From the NCBI GenBank assembly GCA_964058805.1, contig CAXKVV010000203.1, positions 1-37,090 on the forward strand: 37,090 nucleotides of DNA, in the 5' to 3' direction. Of this stretch, positions 1-10,330 are shown piece by piece; position 1 is the stretch's first letter; the number at the start of each line of letters is the position of its first letter. The position numbers were made by a program, and so were the translations under genes. The notes under the pieces were generated by a model, which searched no databases, was not told where the DNA came from, and saw only the letters and a list, made by a program, of their open reading frames with translations. Source of the DNA: Schoenoplectus triqueter. Lineage: Eukaryota; Streptophyta; Magnoliopsida; Poales; Cyperaceae.

Positions 1-1607
1 AAAGTTGCTGGGCCATCTTTCGTTTTTTTTTTCAAAGACTATTTGATGCAATAGAAGTTTGAAGACTGACATGGTTCCTTGGGATATTTTTTAAGGATCA
101 AAATCTGAACTTACTATTTTTATTTGTTGCTGTGCTCAACAAAAATGATGTTGCTATAAAGTGCTTTATAGTTGTTAATGGAGTTCTTCTAAGGAACTTG
201 GGATGCTTATTCTCTTCCTAAGTGCCAACCCAACTCACCAAACCGCAACTTCAGAAATGAAAACCCTAACATGTAAAGTTAATTCAAACTTGCCTGATGT
301 AAGCCCAGTTTGAAATTTAGTTAGCGAGGCATCCCAAAATGTTTTTTTTGAACAATTAATATTTTGAACCAAGAAATTGTTTATCCCAAATAATCCTACT
401 CCTGGAAATGTACTTGAGTACTATTCTTTGTTGGTCAATCAAAAATTTTGTGGCAACTGAAATTCTGATTATTTAGGTGAATCATGCATGTTTTCTATAT
501 AATCAGGTATATAGTTTAGTTTGATTGAAAGTTTGCTGTTTGTTATTCTTATTTTGCTTTCTCCTTAGAATTTGATATAGATAATTATCTGATATTTTCA
601 TTAACGATTTTCTTGTTTCCGTCTTCTAGAAAATGGTCTGAGTGTCCCTCGATAATATGATTGATGTCAGCCAACTATGGAGCCTTCTTCTGCTGTATGA
701 CTTGAGGAATATTGAATAAAATGTTCTTTTAGTCATGTTCATTTAAGTAGGAACTCTGAGCAATTTGTTTTTGTAACGCAAGGGTTTAGTTATGATCTTG
801 CTGTAAGACAAAACTGAGCAAATAGATTTCTTATTTCATTTCTGTATTGCAGAAAACCTGGCAAAAATGTTACTTTTAACCATTTTTGTTTTAGTGCAAT
901 TGCTGACGCCCTAAAGTATCATCATTGCTTCATTACCTTTACTTATCACTTTTACTGCATTGAGCTAGATTTAATAAGAGCACAAAGAATTGGAATTAAA
1001 TTAGGGGGCATTGATCCGTTCCATGCTTTCGAGATATCGTATCTTCATGCTGAGACCAACTTGCTTGTATCCTTTTGTAGTTTTCGTCCTTCACTGTTGA
1101 TTCCTCTGACTTTTTATGTACAAAAGTTTGACATGTTTCTTTTTGTCTGAAAAGTACCAAGCAAAATTTGTTGGTGGTAGAATTCTCGTAGGCAAAAAGA
1201 CTTGAGCAAATTCAGTTTCGAACGTCCATAAGACCGGGTCAACTATGTTTAAGGATATGGCTATTTACTTATCACCTACGCATTCATCATCTTTCGTACT
1301 TCACCTACAAAAATGCTTCATCCATTAACTAAGTTTATTTAATCCAGGAGATTTTGTGGAAATTTGAAACGGAGACTTGAAACCAAAGTTACTTGACAAC
1401 CCTTTTCCCTTCCCCTCCCGCCATTCTCTCTTGCTCCATTCCAATACGCCACTCAAAGTACCCTTTACTTTTCTTTTTTTTCTCTCTTCCTTCTAACCAT
1501 GCACTTCCAATCCTGCCATAACATAACTCAAAGACACCAACATCAGACTCCTCCATTACCCCAAATCAAGGAAGCCCAACGTACATTTCATAAAGGAAAC
1601 ATAAATA
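1..1607. other. Upstream non-coding flank; possible 3' end of a preceding gene
   Basis: No open reading frame of note. Two AG-ended pyrimidine tracts (near 628 and 852) look like 3' splice sites. A short stretch at about 658-718 could be read as a final exon ending just before an AATAAA-like signal near 715, so the transcript tail of a gene left of the window may lie here. I could not recognise any protein in it. The last ~220 bases before 1607 are C/T-rich, as expected for the leader of the next gene. Confidence 0.35.
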
Positions 1608-2339
1608 ATGGAGTCCGTCGGGTCAAACTCCCCACCACGAACCCGAAACCGTTCACGGTCTAACAGCTCAAACCAAGCTGACTCAGCACAAAAAGTTGCT
1701 GACCGAATAATACGTGCCCTAGAGCACCAACTGCGCCTTCTGCACCGTGATGGGCACCACTTCTACATCCTTGGCTCGACCGGCAATGTGTACACTGTTT
1801 CTCTAGTTGCCACCCCAACATGCACATGCCCAGACCGAGCAAATCCATGCAAACACATTCTATTTGTTCTTCTACGTGTATTAAACTTAACATTCGACGA
1901 GGCCTGTGTGTGGCGCAGGTCGATTCAGCCATGTGAGCTCGCACGGTTTTTAGCTATCCCTACTACTTCAGGCGTTCAAGCTGGCCCACGTGCACGTGCA
2001 ATGTTTCTGAGGCTACTATATGGTCCGAATCAGCAGGGAGGGGCATTAACAGATGTTACAGTGCTAAGGCAGGAAGGTGCAGTGTGCCCAGTTTGTTTAG
2101 ATGAAATGAGTAACGGTCAGGGAGTTAGGCTGGTTACATGTGGCACGTGTGGGAATTCGGTTCACAGAGAGTGCTTTGACAGGTGGAAAAGGAGTCGGGG
2201 TCGTCGTGGGGTCAGCTGTGTTGTCTGCCGGGCCCGGTGGAGAGAAACGAGAGAAGGAGACATGTACGTAAACTTGTCGGTGTATGTTAATGGGGATGAT
2301 GAGGCAGAGCAAGATAGAGACGAGTTCTGTGCAGGTTGA
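1608..2339 (+). CDS. SWIM zinc-finger and RING-type E3 ubiquitin ligase-like protein
   Basis: Intronless 243-residue protein. The N-terminal ~28 residues are Ser/Arg/Asn-rich and probably disordered. A SWIM zinc finger (CxCx6CxH) follows, with ligands Cys72, Cys74, Cys81 and His83. A RING-type domain occupies about 160-207, with metal pairs Cys160/163, Cys178/181, His186/189 and Cys204/207. The fourth ligand is Cys, so the order is C4HC3 rather than classic C3HC4. SWIM plus RING is the arrangement of ZSWIM2-type ubiquitin ligases and of the N-terminal part of animal MEKK1. Plant homologues are therefore often labelled MAP kinase kinase kinase 1-like, although there is no kinase domain here. 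Expected role, inferred from the domains: ubiquitin transfer to unknown substrates. The start was chosen because the reading frame begins there, in a good plant context (AATAATGG), after a C/T-rich leader. The tail is acidic. Convergent with the ferredoxin gene. Confidence 0.88.
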   Translation: MESVGSNSPPRTRNRSRSNSSNQADSAQKVADRIIRALEHQLRLLHRDGHHFYILGSTGNVYTVSLVATPTCTCPDRANPCKHILFVLLRVLNLTFDEACVWRRSIQPCELARFLAIPTTSGVQAGPRARAMFLRLLYGPNQQGGALTDVTVLRQEGAVCPVCLDEMSNGQGVRLVTCGTCGNSVHRECFDRWKRSRGRRGVSCVVCRARWRETREGDMYVNLSVYVNGDDEAEQDRDEFCAG

Positions 2340-2983
2340 TGATGCATTCATGGATTATTTAGGAGTCTAGTTACTTCTCAGATTGTGCACATTTAATTTG
2401 ATGTAAATGTAAATAGTTTTTTAGCTAGGAGTTATAATTTGTTCTTAGTTTGACATTGAATAAGATATTAGATAACTGATGTAACCCCCTTTGTAAAGTT
2501 TCATTATAATTTAAAATGTTCTTACCTTTCATTCAATGCATCTTTTTATTGCCTTTTCAAACAATTGCAGATCAGTTACATTTGCACCAACCAATTTTGA
2601 TCAAACGGTTCTAGCACTACCAGCTAAAGATTTTGAAATTTCTGAAACTCGTTCGCTCTAAATTATTGTTTTTCCCAAACTGGAAATTAATCTTGTAGTC
2701 GTGGAAGACCACAAAATTAAAAATGCTGATGGGAACTAGATGGGTAAACGTGCAAGTTAAAACCATGTCCAAGTTAAATTCGCATCTTTGGCAATAGTTG
2801 ACAAAATTTCGCCTTCATATATATTATATATTACACGAGGTCCATGCAAACAGTAAAAAAAAGAATTGTTTCAGCACTTGACTTCTTATAAAGTTAACTA
2901 CACAACTGCCTATAGTTATTTAATAATACAAAAATGGAAAAGAGGAAGACCCCTCTATTCCCAAATCTCGTAACGTGAATTGA
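2340..2983. other. Convergent intergenic region, 3' UTRs of both neighbours
   Basis: AT-rich spacer between the SWIM-RING gene (+) and the ferredoxin gene (-). An AATAAGATA-like poly(A) signal near 2459 fits the + strand gene. No ORF with recognisable content was seen. Confidence 0.5.
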
Positions 2984-4312
2984 TCATTCATCCCCTAAAG
3001 CAAGTTCCAAGGCATAATCATCCCTCTCCTACGCAACAATAAAACAATATTCAAATTTATTAATTAATTTCATTAGAAAAGGGAGGGGGAGAGTAGAAGA
3101 AGAGACTCACAATAGGTCCTCTTGCAAAATATCTTCCAAATTGAAGCCAGTATACCTGAAAAATAATAGTTGACTACTAAATACAAACCAGTGAAAAAAA
3201 AAGTGCCTTACAACTGATGGCATTACAAAGTTATGGGTACAAGTCACTGATCAATTATTTAAAAAGAGCTTTAATACTTACCTCATCTTCATCTTGAGTT
3301 TCAACTTCAACATCAGAACAAGCAAAGCCAACACATAGCAATGCATAGCCCTGATAAGAAGATGGTTAGAATTTGAAGTATTCAATTATGTCAGACATAA
3401 GTTCTAATTATCCGATTATCCGAAAGCATGGCATGACAAATGAATTACCTTCGCTTTTAGCTCAGCAGATATACCTAGAGCTTCAGGTTGCCTAATTTGA
3501 CCTGATTTTATTCTTACCGCACAACTCGTACAACAACCTGACAATATGAAGGACGTAGACAAACAAGTTAATAATAGAAATCTCATATGTAGAATATAAC
3601 TATGATAAATTAAAACATTGTCAGACATAGTAACAATTAAATAGAAACATGATTGGTACAAGAAAAATGACCATGACGGCATGCAAAGGGGAGCGTTATG
3701 TCTTGTGATTCAGCCGTGTGTAGTATGTACTGGTCCTGGAACATATTTTAAGAAATTAATAATGTAAGTAAGATTTTGGGAGAACAAATAATAGGATCAG
3801 TGTTAAAATCAGTATAAGGAAGAGAAATTGCAGTGATTGGAGACTCAGTCTGAGTCTTCACATAGAACTGAAATTAAAAACAAATGGGTAGGGGTCGGAT
3901 CCAGCATGCCAGTACCAGCATGGCAGTAAAATCTGTGCTGAGAATAACAATTGATTGGTACCAACAATTTCAGTTGTATTGTTAGTCTTTCAGTTATTAT
4001 GAAATTTGGTTTTCACGGCCTCAGTTGAAAACTTAAAATCAACAGAATCCTAAAACAATTTTAGATGATAGAGGGCTTAAAGTAAATTCATACCTCAGGC
4101 ACAATGAATTCATGAGTGACGCCACGCTGGCGGTCGTGCACGGTGACCCGGTGAGTAGCAACCACACCCGAGGAACTGGCAGTGGACCCAGGCTCAAACA
4201 GCTCCGCCGCTCTAAGAGACGCTCTCGCTCTTTTCAAACATGTTCTGCTCGCAGAACAGCGGTGATGCGCTGCTGGGGACAAACTGGAGACGAAAAGCAG
4301 AGCATTTGCCAT
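2984..4312 (-). CDS. FDC2: Ferredoxin C2, chloroplastic (2Fe-2S), six exons
   Basis: Coding exons on the minus strand: 4312-4094, 3735-3672, 3537-3449, 3350-3282, 3155-3111 and 3028-2984. Together they give 531 nt, i.e. 176 residues plus TGA. All five introns obey GT-AG and the frame is kept throughout; one intron splits a Gly codon. The protein starts with a Ser/Ala/Arg-rich stretch typical of a chloroplast transit peptide (about 1-45). A plant-type ferredoxin fold follows, with Fe-S ligands Cys92, Cys97, Cys100 and Cys130, exactly Cx4Cx2Cx29C. The C-terminal extension (148-176, beginning VYWLQFGRYFARGPI and ending in GDE) distinguishes the FdC2 subgroup from photosynthetic ferredoxins. Family knowledge: FdC2 is a low-abundance stromal electron carrier needed for normal greening, and loss in rice gives yellow-green leaves. 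Its redox partners are not settled. Its promoter lies between 4313 and the MULE at 4820. Confidence 0.93.
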
Positions 4313-4745
4313 TTTCTCTGCACACCTTTTTATCGAATCTGAGGGATTCAGCGTCGCTTGGTTCTAGAGAAAATAACAGATAAGCTTCGTTTGGGTCGGG
4401 CCAGGATTTCGGATCGGGTTCCTGTTCGGGTCCAATTTGAGTCTAAGCCGTTTCAGGCCTATTAATCGCAAAATCAGATGCTATTTGGGCTCTTTTTTAT
4501 GAAAGAGAACTAATGGATTCAATGATGAGGAGGTTGTAGTCGTAGATCCCAACGGGTTCATTTGGCAAATTAAAGAATAGTTTTGGAAGAACGGTAATTT
4601 TGGAAGAGTGATAGAATAGTATATTTTTTAAAGAGTGTTAGAAGAGTGATATTTTTTACTTCAGAAGAGTGAAAATATCGTTTGGTAGTTGTTAATCAAA
4701 ATAGTTAAAATATAAATAATTATGATACTAACAATGATGATTATG

Positions 4746-4791
<46 letters not shown>

Positions 4792-4819
4792 TGATAATAT
4801 AATGATAATAATAAAATAA
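4313..4819. promoter_or_regulatory. Upstream region of the ferredoxin gene, ending in an (AAT)n microsatellite
   Basis: Non-coding. It must hold the 5' UTR and promoter of the minus-strand ferredoxin gene, but I cannot place a TATA box with confidence. A GAAGAGTG-type motif recurs at 4600-4670. An (AAT)n run lies at about 4747-4790, directly left of the MULE insertion. Confidence 0.45.
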
Positions 4820-6083
4820 AAGAAAATTATTTATAAGCCACTCTAAAATCTTAAAATTATCAAAATGCCACTCTAAAATTTATTTTTACTCCAATGTCAC
4901 TCTAAAACCATTTTAATTGTTAAATTCCACTAATATTTAATATTTCCAATTATACTCATTCCTTCTCCTTTCCCTCCAGCTTTTGGTGCCTAGTCTGTCA
5001 CTATTTGGCCGGCATTTTGTACAGCAATCCACATGGCCAGTGCTTCTGATTGTAACGCATCGCCTGTCGTGATTGTTATAAGTTGAATCTCTTTAATGCA
5101 ACCACGTTAATCATACCACACTATACTTGTACCAGCAATCCCATGATGCATTTCACACCTCCATTTCAAGCAGAGAGAAGGAGACTAGCCACGTTGATGA
5201 TGCATCTTATTTTCTTTTTATTTATTTTTAATCTATCAGTCTGATTTATTTGTGGGATTTTTTTTTCTTGACAACTCTAGGAACACGAGTTGTTTAAAAA
5301 TTTGTCACATTGTCTAATAGTTAGTAATCAAATGCTATACAAATTCTGCAAAATCAATATTGAAATCACTATTAAACCTTATATGATCTAATGGATGATT
5401 AAATAACTAATATATATTGTATTGTATTTTTCTGTTATCATATAGGACAAATAGTACTTACTATATATAAGAGTCAGTACTAGCTATCTTTTAATTTCTG
5501 AATTGCTACTCTGAAGCCTTTCATAGAATCACATTATCTTAATGGCAAAACATTTCACAAAATCCATTATTTGTCTCTCCTCTATCAGCGTAGTCATTGC
5601 AACCCCACAATCGCAAATCATTTTTCATGTTCTTTGTTCTCATCTTAAAGCACAACTATGCTTTGAACACTCAGCTCCTCAATTCTGCGCTAAATTACAT
5701 ATGCAAATCTCATTATGTCGACCAAGTCGTTATCTGATTCACGAGCTGGGTCATGGTTCAAATGAAGCACTGAAGATGCTCAATGAAATACTTGATGGTA
5801 GGTCTGATGTTGAACTAGATGTGAGGACCTTCGGTTCAATTTTTTTATACATGGGCTTTGTAAAGCTGGTCGTCTGAGCCAATCCTTGGAGGGAAGGGTC
5901 CGTAGGTGAGGGAAGAAAGAGGAGAGCAGAAAAGGGAGAGGAATGGGTATAATTGGAAATATTAAATATTGGTGGTATTTTGACAATTAAAATGATTTTG
6001 GAGTGGTATTGGAGTAACAATAAATTTTGGAGTGGTATTTTGATAATTTTGAGATTTTGAAGTGGCAAATAGATAATTTCCCC
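4820..6083. mobile_element. Non-autonomous Mutator-like element (Pack-MULE type)
   Basis: About 1.26 kb bounded by long imperfect terminal inverted repeats. The left TIR is about 4820-4975 and the right about 5925-6083; when one is reverse-complemented they align along ~150 bases, including the shared block CCAATTATAC. The nine bases ATAAAATAA occur at 4811-4819 and again at 6084-6092, which fits the 9-bp target duplication of the Mutator superfamily. The flanks are simple AT repeats, however, so chance matches are easier than usual. No transposase ORF was seen. The interior carries a fragment of a cellular PPR gene (separate entry). Confidence 0.72.
5730..5895 (+). pseudogene. Captured pentatricopeptide-repeat (PPR) gene fragment inside the MULE
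   Basis: One frame around 5740-5850 reads HGSNEALKMLNEILDG and then a V-RTF-like repeat start. Just after, in a different frame, comes HGLCKAGRLSQS (about 5853-5890), a near-consensus plant PPR helix (GLCKAGRLxEA). The frame changes inside a T-run near 5840-5850, so a small indel has broken the reading frame. The piece spans little more than one to two 35-residue repeats; an intact PPR protein normally has many. It lies wholly within the MULE, between the TIRs, which points to transduplication of a host gene followed by decay. The open frame that runs from 5542 ends at 5877, just after the frameshift, and its first ~60 residues match nothing I recognise. Confidence 0.6.
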
Positions 6084-6092
6084 ATAAAATAA

Positions 6093-6655
6093 TGATCATA
6101 ATCCATAATCATAATTATAATCATAATAATATAATAGAAATATAAACATAATCATACTATAATAATATAATAATAAAAAATATAACTATAATCATAATCA
6201 TAATAATATAATACTAAATAATCATAATTCTAATAATATAATCATAATATAATAATAATAATAATAATAAATAAATAATTATAATCATAATAATATAATA
6301 ATAATAATAGATAATTATAATAATAATCATAATCATAATAATATAATAAATAATATAATAATTTGAATTATAATCGTAATCATAATAATATAATATAAAA
6401 TAATCATAATCATAATAATATAATAATATAATAATAATATTTATAATTATAATATAATAATATAATACTAAAATAATAATTATTATAATATAATAATAAT
6501 TAATAATAACAAAATTAATCATATAATAATAATACTAACAGTGATGTTAATATAATAATAACAATAATAATAATAAATAATTATCATATTAATATAATAA
6601 TAAATCATAATCATAATATAATAATACAATACAACATAATCAAATAATAATTGCT
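6093..6655. repeat. Long AT-only low-complexity tract (ATA/ATC/TAATA units)
   Basis: Over 500 bases of almost pure A/T with interspersed ATAATCATAAT motifs. The open frames through it encode only Tyr/Ile strings and are not genes. It is the right-hand continuation of the AT microsatellite in which the MULE appears to sit. Confidence 0.85.
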
Positions 6656-6807
6656 ATTCCGACGAGATCTAATCTGATATACCACTTATTACTTGGTATA
6701 CTGAATTAGCACCCTTCTACTTAGTCTAAAAGTCATTTGGTAAATTAATTCATTGGAATTACTATTATATTCTAACTTTTTGATATTTCATCAAATGTCA
6801 AACAAAC

Positions 6808-7055
6808 CGAGTTTAGTTCGTTTTCTTTTTAATAAAAAATACAGAACGAGAACTGATAACTGATAAGGTATTACTGCAATAGAATTTGTAATTTAACTGA
6901 GTTGTTTTGGATAGGCTGAAACCATTATTTTAAATTTAACAGAGACGACAACGAGTTTAGTTCGTTTTCTTTTAATTAAAAAGAGAGAACTAGAACTGAT
7001 AACTCATAAGGCATTCCTGCAATAGAATTTGCCATTATTTTAAAGTTAACAGAGA
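6808..7055. repeat. Imperfect tandem duplication, two units
   Basis: Unit 1 (6808-6951) and unit 2 (6952-7055) both begin CGAGTTTAGTTCGTTTTCTT. Both continue through GAACTGATAACT, CTGCAATAGAATTTG and ATTATTTTAAA, and end TTAACAGAGA. Unit 2 lacks an internal ~35 bp part of unit 1. Non-coding. Confidence 0.75.
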
Positions 7056-7167
7056 GCAGGGTCACAGGACAGAAAAAAGAAACTGCTTACTACAAGATCA
7101 GATATTTTCTCTGACAACGAACAGATGTTTTAAGCCATGTAATTTCCTGAAAATACTTAAGGAGAAG

Positions 7168-7512
7168 GATCGTTTTGACAACTTTAACAATAATCTCTAA
7201 ATAAATATACAAAAAAATTTAAAAATAGAAAAAAGTTTATAAATGTGTTTTCTACGTTTAGATTGATAGTCATTTAAATTTCATACAATTTTATTATCAT
7301 TTGATAATCCATCAAAAATCATCAAATTTTCATATAATTTGCAACGGTTTCAAATTAACAGTCTTTAATGAACTATTAAATGATAATGAAATTATATAAA
7401 ATTTAAATGACCATCGATTTAAAAGTAGAAGAACACATTTATATTATTTTTTATTTTTAAATTTTTTTTGTATTCATTTAGAAATTCATCGTCAAAGTTA
7501 TTAAAATAACCC
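7168..7512. mobile_element. Palindromic MITE, family B, copy 1
   Basis: The two halves are near reverse complements. The left end CGTTTTGACAACTTTAACAA pairs with the right end read backwards (GTTATTTTAATAACTTTGAC). The inner arms TTATCATTTGATAATCCATC and TGAACTATTAAATGATAATG also pair. The loop contains AACGGTTTCAAATT. A second copy at 28711-29050 has the loop in the opposite direction. No coding capacity. Confidence 0.72.
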
Positions 7513-7892
7513 ATGTAAATGAATCCCCACTCATACTTAAATACGATGGCCATTTTTCAGCATTTTCTCTAACAACTGAAGTACATAAAATAAGCTTGAA
7601 GTCTCGGTTTTACCATTTTAGGTCTTGAAGCACATTATGAAGACTTTTTGACTCATTTGAGGCCAATATAAAGGTAATAAGGGGAAAAAATAATCAGGGA
7701 AAATTTTGCAAATGATTTATTCCTCTCAAACATACTAATAACGGAATACAGCACGAGTCACATACCAATATGGTGTTGGCAAATTGAACAAACTAAAAAT
7801 TGAATAAAATTGGAAAATTAACAACAATCATCTTCCAGTCCCATCAAACTACCAAAGCCTTTACCTAATATTTACCTCACTATGTAGTTTTC
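7513..7892. other. 3' flank of the acidic membrane-protein gene
   Basis: Non-coding. It holds the 3' UTR and poly(A) region of the minus-strand gene that ends at 7893. Nothing else recognisable was seen. Confidence 0.4.
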
Positions 7893-9284
7893 CTATTCGG
7901 AAGCTGTATTATCCTGAGTCACACCAGCATCACCACCAGTTTTTGTCTCCCCAACAGCATCCTCAGAATTTTCCTCCTTTTGAATTTCTTCAGTCTTGTT
8001 TGATTCTAACTCCTTTAAATTCAGACCATTACTGTTTTGATTTTCTGAATTCCACTCATTTCCCCCCTTGTTTTGCATCTCAGTATTTCTGTTCTCGCTG
8101 TTTTCAGAGTTAGGGTTTGCACCTTCTCCAGAAACTGTGCTTTCTTCAACCCTTATTTCACTATATAGGTTTTCATGGATCTGGGCCCCACCAGTTTCTG
8201 CCTCAGCAGTCTTGTCTTCGTGGGACGCACTTTCAGACCCGTCAGTACTGCTCTCATTTTGTATTTCTAATGCATTTTTTTCTCCAGCTATATTCTCGTC
8301 ATTCTGCACCTCCTGCTTATCATTATTGCCATTTGAGTCATCTCCACTTCCTTTCTGATAATTTTCCTCTTGTGTAACGTCACCAGTTGTGCTTTCATCA
8401 GTTTGCACCTTGGTCTTATCATTTTCTCCATTCCCATTTTGATTATTTTCTCCATTTTGAATATAGCTTGTTTTATTCTCATCAGTTTGCACCTCCAGCT
8501 GATCATTCTCCCCATTTCCAGTCATACTAGTTTCTCCATTTTGGACATCTCCACTTGTATTCACATCAGTTTCTGCTTGAGATTTATCATTTTCTCCATT
8601 TGAATCACCAGCATTTCCATCCTCATTATTTTGAACCACCAGTTGACTATTTTCTTCAGTTAAAACTTCTATATCCCCGTTCTCGTCAGTTCGTGCCTCC
8701 ATCTTATGATACTCTCCATTTGAGACATCATCACCATTAGAGCCAGAATTAATTTCACCACCATTAACCTTATTTTCATCAGATTTGTCATTTTCTTCAC
8801 TTACAGAGAAATTCTTCTCTCCATCCCCATTTGTTTCTCCATTATCAAACTGACCAGACACTTCTTCAATTCCACCCTGCGCTTTATCATCATTTGCATT
8901 TGCCTGTTCCACATTCCTTACTCGATTCTGATCAAAATCAATTTCTTCAACCCCTTCATCAATTCTATTATTACCATCATTACTGTTATTATCATTCCCC
9001 TCATCTTGTCTCTGATCAGAATCACTACTCACGACCACATTGGTAATTTCAGGGTCCTGATCAAAAGATGCACCTGCTCTCTCCTTGCGGCTGAAGAAAT
9101 TTCCCTCTCCATTTCCTTTCCCAATGTTTTCAGCGTTCAATGCATAATGTCTCTTCTTATCATACGTATGCTTCATTTGGTAGAGAAGCCAAACAGCCAC
9201 ACAAATAATCAGGGTTGTTTGAAGGGTTCTCTTTATTTTAGAATATCTACTTCTTGTGCTCCGGTTATTTGTGTGATGCAACAT
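7893..9284 (-). CDS. Type II single-pass membrane protein with acidic Asn/Glu-rich repeats
   Basis: 463 residues in one coding exon. A basic N-terminus (residues 11-19 RSRYSKIKR) precedes one hydrophobic segment, about 21-37 (LQTTLIICVAVWLLYQM), then another basic patch. This predicts an N-in signal anchor with a lumenal or extracellular tail of more than 400 residues. The tail is highly acidic, rich in Asn, Glu, Asp, Gly, Ser and Gln, nearly free of Cys and aromatics, and very likely disordered. Around residues 225-345 it holds imperfect ~30-35 residue repeats built on NGEND(K/Q)xxxQTDEN and NGEN. The minus-strand leader is interrupted by a probable 5'-UTR intron (9299-10192), with a GT donor after CGAAAG and a CAG acceptor just before AAAGTTGG. 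I do not recognise a named family; plant genomes carry uncharacterised proteins of this build. Function unknown. Confidence 0.85.
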   Translation of the reverse strand: MLHHTNNRSTRSRYSKIKRTLQTTLIICVAVWLLYQMKHTYDKKRHYALNAENIGKGNGEGNFFSRKERAGASFDQDPEITNVVVSSDSDQRQDEGNDNNSNDGNNRIDEGVEEIDFDQNRVRNVEQANANDDKAQGGIEEVSGQFDNGETNGDGEKNFSVSEENDKSDENKVNGGEINSGSNGDDVSNGEYHKMEARTDENGDIEVLTEENSQLVVQNNEDGNAGDSNGENDKSQAETDVNTSGDVQNGETSMTGNGENDQLEVQTDENKTSYIQNGENNQNGNGENDKTKVQTDESTTGDVTQEENYQKGSGDDSNGNNDKQEVQNDENIAGEKNALEIQNESSTDGSESASHEDKTAEAETGGAQIHENLYSEIRVEESTVSGEGANPNSENSENRNTEMQNKGGNEWNSENQNSNGLNLKELESNKTEEIQKEENSEDAVGETKTGGDAGVTQDNTASE

Positions 9285-9298
9285 TTTGGACCAACTTT

Positions 9299-10330
9299 CT
9301 GAAGATAAATAAAGAAAAACAATTCAATTATTGGTCTTCTATAATCTTTTTAGTTTGTCAGTAAATTTTAAAAACCAGGTAAAAGTCCCTGCTTATCTGC
9401 TATGATTAAATGCTGATATTGGTACTACAAAATATACTAATTCTACTCTTATTCTTCTTCTTATTTTCCAATTCTTGGATTTGCAGTGTTCTAATTTGAA
9501 AAAATTTGACAAAACTAAGAGTGTACCCAAATTCCAGGCAAGAAGAAACAAAGAGCAGCATGCTGATGTTGGTGTGTTGGTGATATGAAACAAGCTTGCT
9601 ACTTTACTGGTACTGTTACTGGCATACACTAGTAATACAATTTTCTCCTAGCGAAATTAAAATTGATAATACAGTACAACTTATGCACTGTGAAAGAAAA
9701 GGTGCAGGTGCCAAATTGCACAGAAGCAAAGAGTTTAGAGACTAAATTTACAAATGGCAATAACATATCCCAATTAAAAACTTCCAGTTATAAACATTTC
9801 CTAGAAGAAGAAATTCGAGGCCTTTACTAGTTTGCTCCGTAATTCCAGTTCAAACTTCACAGAATGGTTCTTATCCGCAAACCTGTGGTTGTTTGATAGG
9901 AAAACAAATCTGAAAACATTTACACGAAACTTCGATTGGTTAACTGAAGAAAGAAAACTGAATCAAGCGGGAAGATAAATCCTCAACTCTCTAGATTTGA
10001 ATCTACTTACGACCCTAAAGATCTAAGAAAAACAACTCATTCCACGAACCTTCAAAGAAAACAAACTCTTTACACGAATATTCAAAGAAGAACAAAAATC
10101 AGTAAAGCACTTTATCCTAATCGCAAGAAATCGGACAATGTAGCACGATAAGAGAAGAGATTAGGAAATTCTTATAGAAAAAGAGAGCATACCTTTCGAC
10201 GAGTGAAGTGCGCACTGTTCTTGATCCAGAGAGAGAAAGTGAGAGAGTACTACAAGTACTAGAAAAGAGATGGTAGAGAGATCAGGTCGTTTTCGTGGTT
10301 AGGCTATTTTGGTAAATAAAGATAAAGAAG
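9299..10330 (-). promoter_or_regulatory. 5'-UTR intron, first leader exon and promoter side of the acidic membrane-protein gene
   Basis: Reading the minus strand, exon sequence ending CTCGTCGAAAG is followed by GTATGC (donor at 10192-10191). A TTTATCTTCAG acceptor ends at 9299, 14 bases before the ATG. This gives an 894-base leader intron. The leader exon starts somewhere above 10250, where GA/CT-rich sequence lies. The frames inside the intron are short and unremarkable. Confidence 0.6.

Noticed and set aside
4112..4342. Plus-strand open frame opposite exon 1 of the ferredoxin gene
   Set aside because: Antisense shadow of a coding exon that is supported by transit peptide, splice sites and Fe-S motif.
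6214..6522. Open frame of 102 residues on the minus strand
   Set aside because: Translation is almost only Tyr, Ile, Asn, Asp and Met from an AT microsatellite; no gene.
4553..6807. Outer hAT-like element with ends GGGTTCATTTGGCA and CAAACAAACC enclosing the MULE
   Set aside because: The ends match only loosely when reverse-complemented and no 8-bp target duplication was found.
8068..9302. Several + strand open frames opposite the acidic membrane-protein gene
   Set aside because: They mirror the biased codons of the real minus-strand gene and have no recognisable content.
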